This document shows positions 18,737-27,286 of a stretch of 64,000 nt of DNA, in pieces; the first letter of the stretch is position 1; every line of letters begins with the position of its first letter. Source of the DNA: Pelagibacter sp047722505 (GTDB taxonomy: Bacteria; Pseudomonadota; Alphaproteobacteria; Pelagibacterales; Pelagibacteraceae). The notes below the pieces were generated by a model, which was not told the DNA's origin, did no database searches, and saw only the letters and a list, made by a program, of their open reading frames with translations. The DNA is taken from NCBI RefSeq assembly GCF_047722505.1, contig NZ_CP159814.1, positions 558,001-622,000 on the forward strand, in the 5' to 3' direction. The translations under genes were made by a program, and so were the position numbers.

Positions 18737-20454
18737 TGGCAAAATTTAACAAAAAAAAATTACCAAGCAGACATACTTCATTAGGTGCTGATAGAGCTCC
18801 ACACAGATCTTTTTATTATGCGATGGGTGAAACTGAAAAAGATGTAGCAAAACCATTTGTTGGTGTTGTTTCAACTTGGAATGAAGCTGCTCCTTGTAAT
18901 ATTGCCTTAATGAGACAAGCTCAATCTGTTAAAAAAGGTGTTAGAGCTTCAGGTGGAACCCCTAGAGAATTTTGCACAATAACTGTGACCGATGGTATTG
19001 CAATGGGTCATGAAGGAATGAAGTCATCTTTAATTTCTCGTGAAGTAATCGCTGACTCAACTGAACTTACTGTACGTGGTCATTGTTATGATGCACTAGT
19101 TGGTATTGCTGGCTGTGATAAATCTTTACCTGCCTTAATGATGGCAATGGTTAGATTAAATGTTCCAAGTGTATTTATTTATGGTGGCTCAATACTTCCC
19201 GGTCAATACAAAGGTAAAGATGTAACTGTTGTTGATGTTTTTGAAGCAGTTGGAAAACATTCAGCAGGACAAATGTCTGCAAAAGAATTAAGAAAATTAG
19301 AACTTGTTGCATGTCCAAGTGCTGGTGCATGTGGTGGGCAATTTACTGCAAATACTATGGCCTGCGTTTCTGAAGCTATCGGTTTAGCCTTACCATATTC
19401 AGCTGGAACACCTGCTCCATACGAAGAACGTGATAAATATGCTTTATTAAGTGGAAAGACTGTAATGAATTTATTAGAAAAAAATATTCGCCCAAGAGAT
19501 ATTGTCACAAAAAAATCTTTAGAAAATGCTGCAACAATTGTAGCTGCAACTGGTGGATCAACGAATGCTGCTTTGCACTTACCAGCTATTGCTAATGAAA
19601 TTGGAATTAAGTTTGATTTAATGGATGTAGCTAAAATTTTTAAAAAAACTCCATACCTTGCTGATTTAAAACCAGGTGGAAAATATGTTGCTAAAGATAT
19701 GTGGTTAGCTGGCGGAGTTCCTATGTTATTAAAAACTCTTTTTGATGGTGGTTTTATTCATGGTGATTGCATGACAGTTACTGGAAAAACAATGAAACAA
19801 AATTTAAAAAATATTAGATTTAACCCTAAGCAAAAAGTTTTAAGAGCTTATGATAATCCTTTATCACCAGATGGCGGTGTTGTTGGTCTTAAAGGTAATT
19901 TAGCTCCTGATGGTGGAATTGTTAAGATTGCTGGTTTAAAGAAATTACAATTTACTGGTAAAGCTAGATGTTTTGATAATGAAGAAGCTGCAATGGCTTG
20001 TGTGCAAAAGAAAAAATATAAAGAAGGTGATGTAATTATTATTCGTTATGAAGGACCAGTTGGTGGTCCTGGTATGAGAGAAATGCTATCAACTACAGGT
20101 GCTATTTATGGTCAAGGTATGGGTGAGAAGGTTGCCCTAATTACTGATGGAAGGTTTTCTGGTGCTACTAGAGGTTTTTGTGTGGGTCATGTTGGCCCTG
20201 AGGCGGCTTTAGGCGGCCCTTTAGCCCTTTTACGTAATGGAGATGTAATTGATATAGATGCAAAAAAAGGAACCATTAACGTTAGATTAACTAAATCACA
20301 ATTAGCCACAAGACATAAGAAGTGGAAAGCAAAAAAATCAAGCTTTGGATCTGGTACTATTTGGAAGTATGCTCAAACAGTAGGTCCTGCTTATTTAGGT
20401 GCACCAACACATCCTGGTAAAAGAAAAGAAGTAAAAGTTTACGCTGATATTTAA
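18736..20454 (+). CDS. ilvD: Dihydroxy-acid dehydratase
   Basis: Fe-S enzyme of branched-chain amino-acid and pantothenate synthesis that dehydrates 2,3-dihydroxyisovalerate to 2-ketoisovalerate. The cluster Cys ligands are in EAAPCN, AGCDKSLP and CPSAGACGGQFTANTM. Conserved GRFSGATRGFCVGHVGPEA and EGPVGGPGMREML are present. The length of 572 residues is typical. It lies between valS and manC in a tight run. Confidence 0.97.
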   Translation: MAKFNKKKLPSRHTSLGADRAPHRSFYYAMGETEKDVAKPFVGVVSTWNEAAPCNIALMRQAQSVKKGVRASGGTPREFCTITVTDGIAMGHEGMKSSLISREVIADSTELTVRGHCYDALVGIAGCDKSLPALMMAMVRLNVPSVFIYGGSILPGQYKGKDVTVVDVFEAVGKHSAGQMSAKELRKLELVACPSAGACGGQFTANTMACVSEAIGLALPYSAGTPAPYEERDKYALLSGKTVMNLLEKNIRPRDIVTKKSLENAATIVAATGGSTNAALHLPAIANEIGIKFDLMDVAKIFKKTPYLADLKPGGKYVAKDMWLAGGVPMLLKTLFDGGFIHGDCMTVTGKTMKQNLKNIRFNPKQKVLRAYDNPLSPDGGVVGLKGNLAPDGGIVKIAGLKKLQFTGKARCFDNEEAAMACVQKKKYKEGDVIIIRYEGPVGGPGMREMLSTTGAIYGQGMGEKVALITDGRFSGATRGFCVGHVGPEAALGGPLALLRNGDVIDIDAKKGTINVRLTKSQLATRHKKWKAKKSSFGSGTIWKYAQTVGPAYLGAPTHPGKRKEVKVYADI

Positions 20455-21659
20455 TGAAAATTAGACCCGTTATATTATGTGGCGGAGCAGGAACTAGACT
20501 TTGGCCTAATTCTAAAAATCATCAAGCAAAACAATTTATTGATTTTGGTAATTGGACTTTATTAGGAAAAACCCTTGATAGAGTTAAATCTTCAACTTTT
20601 GATGCACCGATCATAAGTACAAATCTTAAATATCTAAAAGAAGTAAAAAAACACCTTAAGAAACATAAGATAAGTAAATATAAAATTGTTTTAGAGCCAT
20701 CTAAAAGAAATACAGCACCAGCAATTCTTGCATCAGCATTAATTAAAGACATTCCAAATGAACAACCCTTAATGTTTTTTGCAGCAGACCACTTAATAGA
20801 AAAAGCAAACATTTTTAATAAAGCTATTAATAAGAATAAAACCAACTTAACAGATCAAAATATATTTATCTTTGGTATTAAACCAACATCTCCGTCAAGT
20901 GAATATGGTTATTTTTTAACAAAAAAAGTTAAAGGAAATATTAATAAAGTCACTAAATTTATTGAAAAACCTAAGGAAGCTAAAGCTAAACAAGTGATTA
21001 AACAAAAAGGTTATTGGAATTCTGGAATGTTTTTTTTAAGAAAAGACTCAATAATAAATAACTTTAAAAAATACCAACCTACTATATATAAAAATTGTGT
21101 TAATGCTGTTTCAAAAGCCAAACTTAAAAATAACACTTATTACTTAAATAAAGCTTCATTTGAAAAGGCTACAGCAAAGTCTTTTGATTATGCAATTTTA
21201 GAAAAAACTAAACAAATCAATGCTATTAAATTAGATATCCCATGGTCAGATCTTGGCAGCTGGAAAGAGATCTTAAAAATGTATGATAAAAATAAAAATA
21301 AATATTACAAGAAAAAGAATGTTTATTACCGACCTTGGGGGAGGTACGTTAATTTATTTGAAGGTAAAGGTTTTTTAATTAAAGAACTATTTGTAAAACC
21401 TAAGGGTATATTAAGTTTACAAAAACATCATCACAGATCAGAACATTGGCTAGTAACTCAAGGAAAACCTAAAATTACACTTAATAAAGATAGTTTTTTT
21501 AAAAAACAAAACGATCATATATTCATTCCTTTAGAGGCAATTCATAGAATTGAAAATCCTGGTAATAAACCTGTTAAGATTATTGAAGCTCAAGTTGGAT
21601 CAATATTAAAAGAAAGTGATATTGTAAGGTTTCAAGATGTATATGGCCGTATTAAATAA
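20454..21659 (+). CDS. manC: Mannose-1-phosphate guanylyltransferase (ManC type)
   Basis: Makes GDP-mannose for surface polysaccharides. The nucleotidyltransferase N-terminal domain has the signature ILCGGAGTRLWPNSK, then LEPSKRNTAPAILASA, FAADHLI and FIEKP. The C-terminal cupin domain (about residues 285-400) has YRPWGRYVNLFEGKGFLIKE, LSLQKHHHRSEHWLV and IHRIENPG, the mannose-6-phosphate isomerase type II signature, so it could be bifunctional. At 401 residues it is shorter than the usual 470-480 residues. It shares the ilvD stop base. Confidence 0.9.
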   Translation: MKIRPVILCGGAGTRLWPNSKNHQAKQFIDFGNWTLLGKTLDRVKSSTFDAPIISTNLKYLKEVKKHLKKHKISKYKIVLEPSKRNTAPAILASALIKDIPNEQPLMFFAADHLIEKANIFNKAINKNKTNLTDQNIFIFGIKPTSPSSEYGYFLTKKVKGNINKVTKFIEKPKEAKAKQVIKQKGYWNSGMFFLRKDSIINNFKKYQPTIYKNCVNAVSKAKLKNNTYYLNKASFEKATAKSFDYAILEKTKQINAIKLDIPWSDLGSWKEILKMYDKNKNKYYKKKNVYYRPWGRYVNLFEGKGFLIKELFVKPKGILSLQKHHHRSEHWLVTQGKPKITLNKDSFFKKQNDHIFIPLEAIHRIENPGNKPVKIIEAQVGSILKESDIVRFQDVYGRIK

Positions 21660-21669
21660 TAATACGACC
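21645..21669. terminator. Possible bidirectional terminator hairpin between convergent genes
   Basis: CGTATTA and TAATACG form a 7-bp stem around a 5-nt loop, extended by GG/CC across a C-A mismatch, at the end of manC. There is no strong T-run on either side, so terminator function is tentative. It sits between convergent manC and the PiT-like gene. Confidence 0.35.
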
Positions 21670-21682
21670 ACATAATTAATAT

Positions 21683-22648
21683 TTAAAACCAATTATTTGG
21701 AATAATGATGTAGTGAATTGCTAATACAATTGCAACTGACACCGTCAATCCTATAGTCATTTTAAGGAAGTCTTTACCAATTAAAGGAAAGACATACTTG
21801 AACTTATAGTCTTTATTCATTGTAGATATTGCAAGCTCTCTACCACACAACAAACCAACAAATACCCAAGTTGTTGACATTGGTAAATCATTAAGTTCTT
21901 TAAAGTAGTAAAGAACTGCAGCATAAATTACATTAATTATTGTTGCTGATCTTGCGTACCTAGTTCCAGTTTTATCTAAAACAACTTTTTGAATTGTTCC
22001 TCCGTTTATGTAGAAGATATAAAAAAGAAGAGCTGTAAAGTATGCAAGAACAATTAATAATAAATTTACATCTATTTGTCTTGGAAGATATACGGCTATA
22101 TTAGCTACGTCGTGAGATAACCAAACCCACCATAACCAAGCAGAAGTTACCCATACAGAGTTTCTCCAAAAACCTATCCATTTATCTTCAACTTCATCAA
22201 ATTTCTCATTGATAAATTTAGATACTATTATCCAACAAATGTATGCTGCAACAGCTGCTAAACCGTATCCTACAACACTCTTCATAAGCATTTTTTCAAG
22301 CACTACAGTTGATGCAAATGCTGACAGTACTAAAAAAGTAGTTGAAACAGGTATACCTATTCTTGTTAATACTAAAAGTATTCCAGGAGCCACAGCATGA
22401 TACCACTGTATTTCTTGGAAAGGAATTCTAGTTAATCTTCCATAAGATATATCACCAGCATTGCTGTACCAGCCCCATGTGATTGCAAGTATCATCACAA
22501 ATGATGCAGCGCTTGCTAGCGTATACCATTTAAACCATTTTTGTTTTGACGCTATAAATGTTCCAAGCGTTTGAATTGAATCATTTGCTATAACGCTATA
22601 TCCCGCTAAAGCAAAACCGACGATCGTATATATTGTTGTCATTTCCAT
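21683..22648 (-). CDS. Divergent PiT-like (phosphate transporter superfamily) membrane protein
   Basis: A 321-residue polytopic membrane protein. It shows PiT-family style duplicated motifs: an AND motif (SVIANDSIQTLGTF, about residues 18-31) matched by SHDVANIAVYLP (178-189), and PVSTT (100-104) matched by PMSTT (256-260). The two pairs are spaced by about 157 residues, which implies an internal duplication, as in PiT/Pho4 transporters that carry GANDVANA and PVSTTH twice. It is shorter than typical PiT. An inorganic ion (phosphate or similar) is the likely substrate; this is inference. A ribosome-binding AGGAAA precedes the start. Two copies of a 49-bp sequence lie upstream. Confidence 0.6.
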   Translation of the reverse strand: MEMTTIYTIVGFALAGYSVIANDSIQTLGTFIASKQKWFKWYTLASAASFVMILAITWGWYSNAGDISYGRLTRIPFQEIQWYHAVAPGILLVLTRIGIPVSTTFLVLSAFASTVVLEKMLMKSVVGYGLAAVAAYICWIIVSKFINEKFDEVEDKWIGFWRNSVWVTSAWLWWVWLSHDVANIAVYLPRQIDVNLLLIVLAYFTALLFYIFYINGGTIQKVVLDKTGTRYARSATIINVIYAAVLYYFKELNDLPMSTTWVFVGLLCGRELAISTMNKDYKFKYVFPLIGKDFLKMTIGLTVSVAIVLAIHYIIIPNNWF

Positions 22649-22750
22649 CTTGTTTTTCCTATTTTTTATTTATCTTTATTGTTTTCCATTTCGAACGATT
22701 CTTATTCTTGAGGTCGATTTAATAGAGAAGAGAAATTTTATCTATAGATA

Positions 22751-22799
22751 AATTTATTAATATTTTTTGTGATGAGTTGATTCATCGATCATTATATTA
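22751..22799. repeat. Upstream duplication, copy 1
   Basis: A 49-bp sequence repeated 73 bp downstream (22824-22872) with about 8 mismatches and no gaps. Shared blocks are AATTTATTAATATT, GATTCATCG and ATTATATTA. It lies in the 285-bp gap upstream of the reverse-strand PiT-like gene and may be a regulatory site or part of a duplicated leader. Confidence 0.7.
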
Positions 22800-22823
22800 T
22801 TCAAAGTTGAAGTCTATATAGAG

Positions 22824-22872
22824 AATTTATTAATATTGTTTGAGGAAAGATGATTCATCGTTAATTATATTA
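22824..22872. repeat. Upstream duplication, copy 2
   Basis: Second copy of the 49-bp repeat (see 22751-22799). Similarity also extends loosely upstream (TCTATA at 22741 and 22813). No gene was found in the 22649-22933 gap. Confidence 0.7.
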
Positions 22873-22933
22873 ATTAATAATTTTGTCTAGTTGTAAAATA
22901 TTTTAAATACAACTTATTAAGGCTTTATAGATA

Positions 22934-23155
22934 CTAAAATATCACCTTATAAATACCTATTAAGAACAGTGGTATCTGCAAACCAAAGTTTGTTAATATA
23001 GCTTTATCTTTTGATATAAATCCAGCTATCGTCCAACCAATAACTCCAAGACCATGGAAGTAGATGTTAATAGGGTAGATATTTAAATTAGTTAATAATA
23101 TTCCAGTTAATACTAAAGCAGTACTGATCCATTTAAGGTATTTTTTAATAAACAT
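22934..23155 (-). CDS. Small membrane protein of unknown function (DUF6552-like)
   Basis: A 73-residue protein with three hydrophobic segments (about residues 9-25, 28-45 and 52-72), and the pattern LKWISTALVLTGILLTNLNIYPINIYFHGLGVIGW split by short loops. It resembles small DUF6552-type proteins known from marine alphaproteobacteria, as far as memory allows. A strong ribosome-binding site (GAGGAGA) precedes the ATG, supporting expression. It lies between the PiT-like gene and znuA, all on the minus strand. Function is unknown. Confidence 0.7.
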   Translation of the reverse strand: MFIKKYLKWISTALVLTGILLTNLNIYPINIYFHGLGVIGWTIAGFISKDKAILTNFGLQIPLFLIGIYKVIF

Positions 23156-23237
23156 AGTCTCCTCTTTATGTAAGTTTTATGAGGATTTTATTACAATATA
23201 GAAGAGACTGAAATCTTTATTTAATTACTAAATAATA

Positions 23238-24212
23238 TTAGCAATTAAATGAAGCCGACATATTTCTGATTAAATCAAAATATAAATCTTTTCCTGGCTT
23301 TAGATTAGCACCTAGTGGATCCAAGACACCAGTTTTTACACTTGTATCTTTGGCAATAGATTTGATTATATCAGGATTAAATTGAGGCTCTGATAATATA
23401 CAATTCACATTATCATGTTCAATGACTTCATGAATTTCATGAATTTGTTCTGCACCAGGCATAACATCAGGATTAACAGTCATTGCACCAAGTATGTTTA
23501 CATTAAATCTATTTTCATAATATTGATATGCATCATGAAATACTACGTAACTAAGGTCCGTATTAGTTTCAGTAATTACATCAATTATTAGCTTATCAAT
23601 ACCAGATCTAGCTTTAGCTAAATTAGATTTATAAGTAGCTGCATTTTTTGAATCATTTTCAATTAAATGTTCAGTTATCTCATTTAATATCACTTTTGCA
23701 TTAATTGGATCTAACCAAATGTGTGGATCATATTCACCATGCCCATGATCATCATGATCATCATGCTCTTCTTTCTTAGCATCATCTCCGTGATCATCGT
23801 GCTCTTCTTTTTTAGCATCATCTCCGTGATCATCGTGACCTTCATGTTCTTCAAAAATATTTCTTTCTCTGAATTTTAATTTTTTAATGCCTTTAATTTC
23901 TAGTAATTCAATCTTTTCAGCTTTCTTAGCAATTGTAGCTAGCGGTTTTTCTAAAAAATTTTCTAAGTCTTCTCCAATCCAAAATATGATATCTGCCTGT
24001 TCTAACATTTTTGCGTGAGAGGGTTTTAACTGGAAACTATGAGGTGAATTATAACCATCAACTATTAATCCTGGCGAACCTACACCATCCATTATATAAC
24101 TAGCCAATGAGTGGATAGGTTTAATAGATGTTACAACTTTTAAGTCTGCTTTTGATATTGTTGAAAATACTAATAGTCCAATTAATGTTGATATTAAATG
24201 TATTTTTTTCAT
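23238..24212 (-). CDS. znuA: Zinc ABC transporter, periplasmic zinc-binding protein
   Basis: Captures Zn2+ in the periplasm for ZnuBC. A signal peptide (MKKIHLISTLIGLLVFSTISKA) is followed by the metal-binding fold. Likely zinc ligands are His58 in NSPHSFQL, His164 in YDPHIWLDP and a His in VVFHDAYQYYENRF. An acidic His-rich loop (about residues 121-160) contains a tandem repeat of HDDHGDDAKKEE, typical of zinc-specific members. ATG at 24212 is chosen because it opens the signal peptide; a longer frame to 24269 would run through the Zur-like sites. Divergent from znuC. Confidence 0.95.
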   Translation of the reverse strand: MKKIHLISTLIGLLVFSTISKADLKVVTSIKPIHSLASYIMDGVGSPGLIVDGYNSPHSFQLKPSHAKMLEQADIIFWIGEDLENFLEKPLATIAKKAEKIELLEIKGIKKLKFRERNIFEEHEGHDDHGDDAKKEEHDDHGDDAKKEEHDDHDDHGHGEYDPHIWLDPINAKVILNEITEHLIENDSKNAATYKSNLAKARSGIDKLIIDVITETNTDLSYVVFHDAYQYYENRFNVNILGAMTVNPDVMPGAEQIHEIHEVIEHDNVNCILSEPQFNPDIIKSIAKDTSVKTGVLDPLGANLKPGKDLYFDLIRNMSASFNC

Positions 24213-24235
24213 AGTTTTAATTTGCTTTAAGTTAA

Positions 24236-24250
24236 TGTTATAATATAACA
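24236..24250. promoter_or_regulatory. Zur-like operator 1
   Basis: A perfect 15-bp palindrome TGTTATAATATAACA, matching the known alphaproteobacterial Zur box core GTTATAATATAAC. It lies in the 89-bp gap between divergent znuA and znuC, 23 bp from the znuA ATG. The zur gene itself is encoded three genes downstream. Confidence 0.85.
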
Positions 24251-24253
24251 AAG

Positions 24254-24268
24254 CGTAATAATATAACA
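24254..24268. promoter_or_regulatory. Zur-like operator 2
   Basis: CGTAATAATATAACA differs from GTTATAATATAAC at one core position (GTAATAATATAAC). Its centre is 18 bp from that of operator 1, so both lie on nearly the same face of the helix. Together they could control znuA and znuCB-zur-dpkA at once. Confidence 0.7.
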
Positions 24269-24301
24269 TATTTAATTAGTCAAGTCGTTTTTTAAAATAA
24301 A

Positions 24302-25057
24302 ATGAATTTAAATAAAAAAGAAATATTAATTAAATTAGAAAATGTTGGAATTTTTCAAGATAATAAATGGTTAGTCCATGATGTATCTTTAGAAATTGAA
24401 AGAGGTAAAATTTTAACTTTAATAGGCCCTAACGGATCTGGTAAAACCACAACAGCAAAAATTGCATTAGGAATTCATAAAAATATCGAAGGAAAAGTTA
24501 CCAAAAATACAAATAAGATTGGTTATGTGCCTCAAAAAATATCAATCGATTGGACGTTGCCAATTAGAGTAATTGATTTTATGAGTTTAACTCAAACGCT
24601 TCAATTTGATGAAGTTGTAAGTGCTTTAAAATTAACAGAAGTAGAGCATCTTAAGCATAATGATTTAAGAAGTCTGTCGGGTGGAGAATTTCAAAGAGTT
24701 TTAATGGCTAGAGCAATAGCAAAAAAACCTGATTTACTTGTTTTAGATGAACCAGTTCAAGGTGTAGATTTTTCAGGAGAAATTGCACTTTACGAATTAA
24801 TCAAAAAAATTTCTGATGAACTTAATTGTGGAATATTATTAATTTCTCACGATCTAAATGTGGTTATGTCTAAAACGGATTATGTTGTTTGTTTAAACGG
24901 GCATGTTTGTTGCTCTGGAACTCCCACGAATGTTGCAAACAACAAAAACTATAAAGAATTATTTGGAGACCAAGCATCAACACTATTATCTGTATACGAG
25001 CATAAGCATGATCATACCCATTCTACCGATGGTAGTATTAAAGAAAAGAAACATTGA
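24302..25057 (+). CDS. znuC: Zinc ABC transporter ATP-binding protein
   Basis: ATPase of the zinc importer. Walker A GPNGSGKTT, signature LSGGEFQR, Walker B LLVLDEP and switch His in LISHDLNVV. The C-terminus carries a His-rich tail (EHKHDHTHS) seen in zinc-specific members. It is the first gene of znuC-znuB-zur-dpkA, divergent from znuA. Confidence 0.96.
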   Translation: MNLNKKEILIKLENVGIFQDNKWLVHDVSLEIERGKILTLIGPNGSGKTTTAKIALGIHKNIEGKVTKNTNKIGYVPQKISIDWTLPIRVIDFMSLTQTLQFDEVVSALKLTEVEHLKHNDLRSLSGGEFQRVLMARAIAKKPDLLVLDEPVQGVDFSGEIALYELIKKISDELNCGILLISHDLNVVMSKTDYVVCLNGHVCCSGTPTNVANNKNYKELFGDQASTLLSVYEHKHDHTHSTDGSIKEKKH

Positions 25058-25059
25058 TA

Positions 25060-25863
25060 ATGCTAGATGATTTTTTTATAAGAGCTCTAATTGCTGGCAT
25101 AGGCATTGCTTTAGTTGCTGGTCCTCTTGGATGTTTTGTTATTTGGAGAAGACTATCTTTTTTTGGTGATACTTTATCTCATTCTGCATTACTTGGCGTA
25201 ACTTTAGCTTTATCTTTTGATATTAATATTGCTTTATCAGTTTTTTTTATTTCTTCAGCTGTAGCACTAGTTTTGTTAAAGCTACAAAAAACTACCAACT
25301 TGCCTGGTGATGCCTTATTAGGATTGCTGGCTCACTCATCTTTAGCTGTAGGTTTAGTGGTGATTAGCTTTTTATCATTTATTCGTTTTGATATAATGGG
25401 ACTATTGTTTGGTGATATTCTTGCTGTAGCTCCAAATGACATATTTATTATTTGGATTGGTGGGGTATTAATATTATTAGTTTTAAAGATTATTTGGAAA
25501 CCACTTTTTGCTTCAACAGTTAATTATGAATTAGCTGAAGCTGAGAGTATGAACCCAGCAAGAGTAAATGCAATTTTTACTATTCTAATGGCTGCTATAA
25601 TTGCAATTTCTATTAAAATGGTTGGATTATTGTTAATTACAGGAATGTTAATTATTCCTGCTGCTATGGCACGTAATCTTTCTAATAATCCAATTCAAAT
25701 GGTTGTTTATTCTGTAATAGGTGGATTGCTGTCAGTAATTGTGGGTTTATTTGCTTCATTAGAATTAAACTCACCGTCAGGACCATCCATAATCACAGCA
25801 GCATTAGTTTTGTTTATCTTGTCATTAACAAAAATAAATAAATTCACTCGATTGAAAAACTAG
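25060..25863 (+). CDS. znuB: Zinc ABC transporter permease
   Basis: Inner-membrane permease (267 residues, about 7-8 membrane segments) of the ABC-3 family: GPLGCFVIWRRLSFFGDTLSHSALLGV is the family N-terminal signature, and KMVGLLLITGMLIIPAAMAR is the conserved C-terminal one. ATG at 25060 is preferred to an in-frame TTG at 25054, which lies inside znuC. Confidence 0.95.
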   Translation: MLDDFFIRALIAGIGIALVAGPLGCFVIWRRLSFFGDTLSHSALLGVTLALSFDINIALSVFFISSAVALVLLKLQKTTNLPGDALLGLLAHSSLAVGLVVISFLSFIRFDIMGLLFGDILAVAPNDIFIIWIGGVLILLVLKIIWKPLFASTVNYELAEAESMNPARVNAIFTILMAAIIAISIKMVGLLLITGMLIIPAAMARNLSNNPIQMVVYSVIGGLLSVIVGLFASLELNSPSGPSIITAALVLFILSLTKINKFTRLKN

Positions 25864-25885
25864 TGTGCAATTGTTAGAAGTATAT

Positions 25886-26287
25886 ATGAATCATAAAGAA
25901 GAATTTTTATCTAAAAATCAGCAAATTATTTTTGATTTTATAGAAAAAGCTAAAGAACCACTTAAGGCTTATTCCATTTTATTTAATGTTAAAAAAAAAG
26001 GAATTAAAGCACCACTACAAGTTTATAGAGCACTAGATAAATTAGTAGAGATTGGAAAAATACATAAAATTGAAAGTCGAAATGCTTTTATAGCATGTAA
26101 AAGTTCTAGTTGTGAAATTTCACAAGCAACAGCTTTTTCAATATGTAATAAATGTGAAAATGTTTCTGAAATTAATAATCCAAAACTTTCAAAATATTTA
26201 ACTAATTTTGAAGACGATACCGGAATGCAATATAATAAATATAATTTAGAGTTTTTTGGTTTATGCAAAAAATGTAAAGCAAAATAA
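25886..26287 (+). CDS. zur: Zinc uptake regulator, Fur family
   Basis: A 133-residue Fur-family repressor. The N-terminal winged helix (QQIIFDFIEKAKEPLKAYSIL ... APLQVYRALDKLVEIGKIHKIES) is followed by the dimerisation domain with two CxxC pairs, CNKC and CKKC, the structural zinc site. Zur rather than Fur is inferred from its place behind znuCB and the Zur boxes upstream of the operon. A GTG at 25865 is an alternative start adding seven residues; ATG at 25886 follows AGAAG. Confidence 0.92.
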   Translation: MNHKEEFLSKNQQIIFDFIEKAKEPLKAYSILFNVKKKGIKAPLQVYRALDKLVEIGKIHKIESRNAFIACKSSSCEISQATAFSICNKCENVSEINNPKLSKYLTNFEDDTGMQYNKYNLEFFGLCKKCKAK

Positions 26288-27286
26288 ATGAATACAGTAT
26301 CCTTAACATTAAATGAAATTTTAGAACTAGCTAAAAAAACATTATTAGCTAATGGTTGTGATGAGGAAAATGCTAGTATTTTAGCAGATACTATTATGAG
26401 AGCTGAAAGAGATGGTTCTGTTTCTCATGGTTTGTTTAGATTGCCTGCTTACGTGGCTGGCTTAAAAAGTAAAAAGATTAATGGTAAAGCAAGACCTGAA
26501 TTAGAAAATGTTGCTCCAAGTATTATTAAAGTATTAGGTAACAATGCAGTTGCTCCTATGGTTTTAAGTCTAGGATTACCTGCTGTTATTGATTTGGCTA
26601 AAAAAAATGGTGTAGCTGTTCTTGCTATAAAAAATTCACATCACATGGCAGCTCTTTGGCCTGAAACTGAAGCTATTGCAGAAGCAGGTCTTGTTGGTAT
26701 CGCTTGCACATCTTACAAACCAGCCGTTGCCCCAGCGGGTGCTACAAAACCTTTATATGGCACAAATCCAATTTCTTTTGCTTGGCCTAGACCTGGTAAA
26801 ACCCCAGTTGTCTACGATATGGCAACTGCTTCAATGGCAATGGGTGAAGTTCAGATTGCAAAAAGAGAAGGGCACAAAGTTCCTCTTGGAACAGGTTTAA
26901 CTAAAGAAGGTAAAGAAACAACCGATCCTGGAGAAATCGCTGATGGTGGAGTTATACTTCCTTTTGGTGGCTATAAAGGATCTAGCATAGCAATGATGGT
27001 TGAACTATTAGCTGGTGCATTAATTGGTGAAAATTTTAGTTTTGAAACTGCTGCTAAAGATAATAACGATGGCGGTCCTCCAAGTGGTGGTGAATTTATT
27101 ATAGCAATCTCACCTGAGAAAATTTCTGGTAAAGGTTGGAACAAGCATGCTGATGAGTTTTTTAGTAAAATGTCAGCTATGGAGGGTGTTAGACTTCCAG
27201 GTGAAAGAAGGCATAAAAATAGGCTAGATAAAGGACCAAGAAATATTAATGAAGAACTTGTTAATAAAATTAAATCTTTAAGTTAA
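26288..27286 (+). CDS. dpkA: Ldh/Mdh2-family reductase, DpkA-like (piperideine/pyrroline-2-carboxylate reductase)
   Basis: A 332-residue NAD(P)H-dependent oxidoreductase of the LDH2/MDH2 family. Signatures: MRAERDGSVSHGLFRLPAYV, NSHHMAALWPETEAIAEAGL, KPLYGTNPISFAWPRPG, YDMATASMAMGEVQIA and LPFGGYKGSSIAMMVELL. The HHMAALWPE block is the DpkA type, which reduces cyclic imino acids of lysine and hydroxyproline breakdown; substrate is inferred. It starts directly after the zur stop, so it is probably in the zinc-regulated operon, an unexpected neighbour. It overlaps the convergent xth by 9 bp. Confidence 0.78.
   Translation: MNTVSLTLNEILELAKKTLLANGCDEENASILADTIMRAERDGSVSHGLFRLPAYVAGLKSKKINGKARPELENVAPSIIKVLGNNAVAPMVLSLGLPAVIDLAKKNGVAVLAIKNSHHMAALWPETEAIAEAGLVGIACTSYKPAVAPAGATKPLYGTNPISFAWPRPGKTPVVYDMATASMAMGEVQIAKREGHKVPLGTGLTKEGKETTDPGEIADGGVILPFGGYKGSSIAMMVELLAGALIGENFSFETAAKDNNDGGPPSGGEFIIAISPEKISGKGWNKHADEFFSKMSAMEGVRLPGERRHKNRLDKGPRNINEELVNKIKSLS

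Noticed and set aside
22649..22933. Gene in the gap upstream of the PiT-like protein
   Set aside because: All frames are short and broken; only the duplicated 49-bp sequence stands out.
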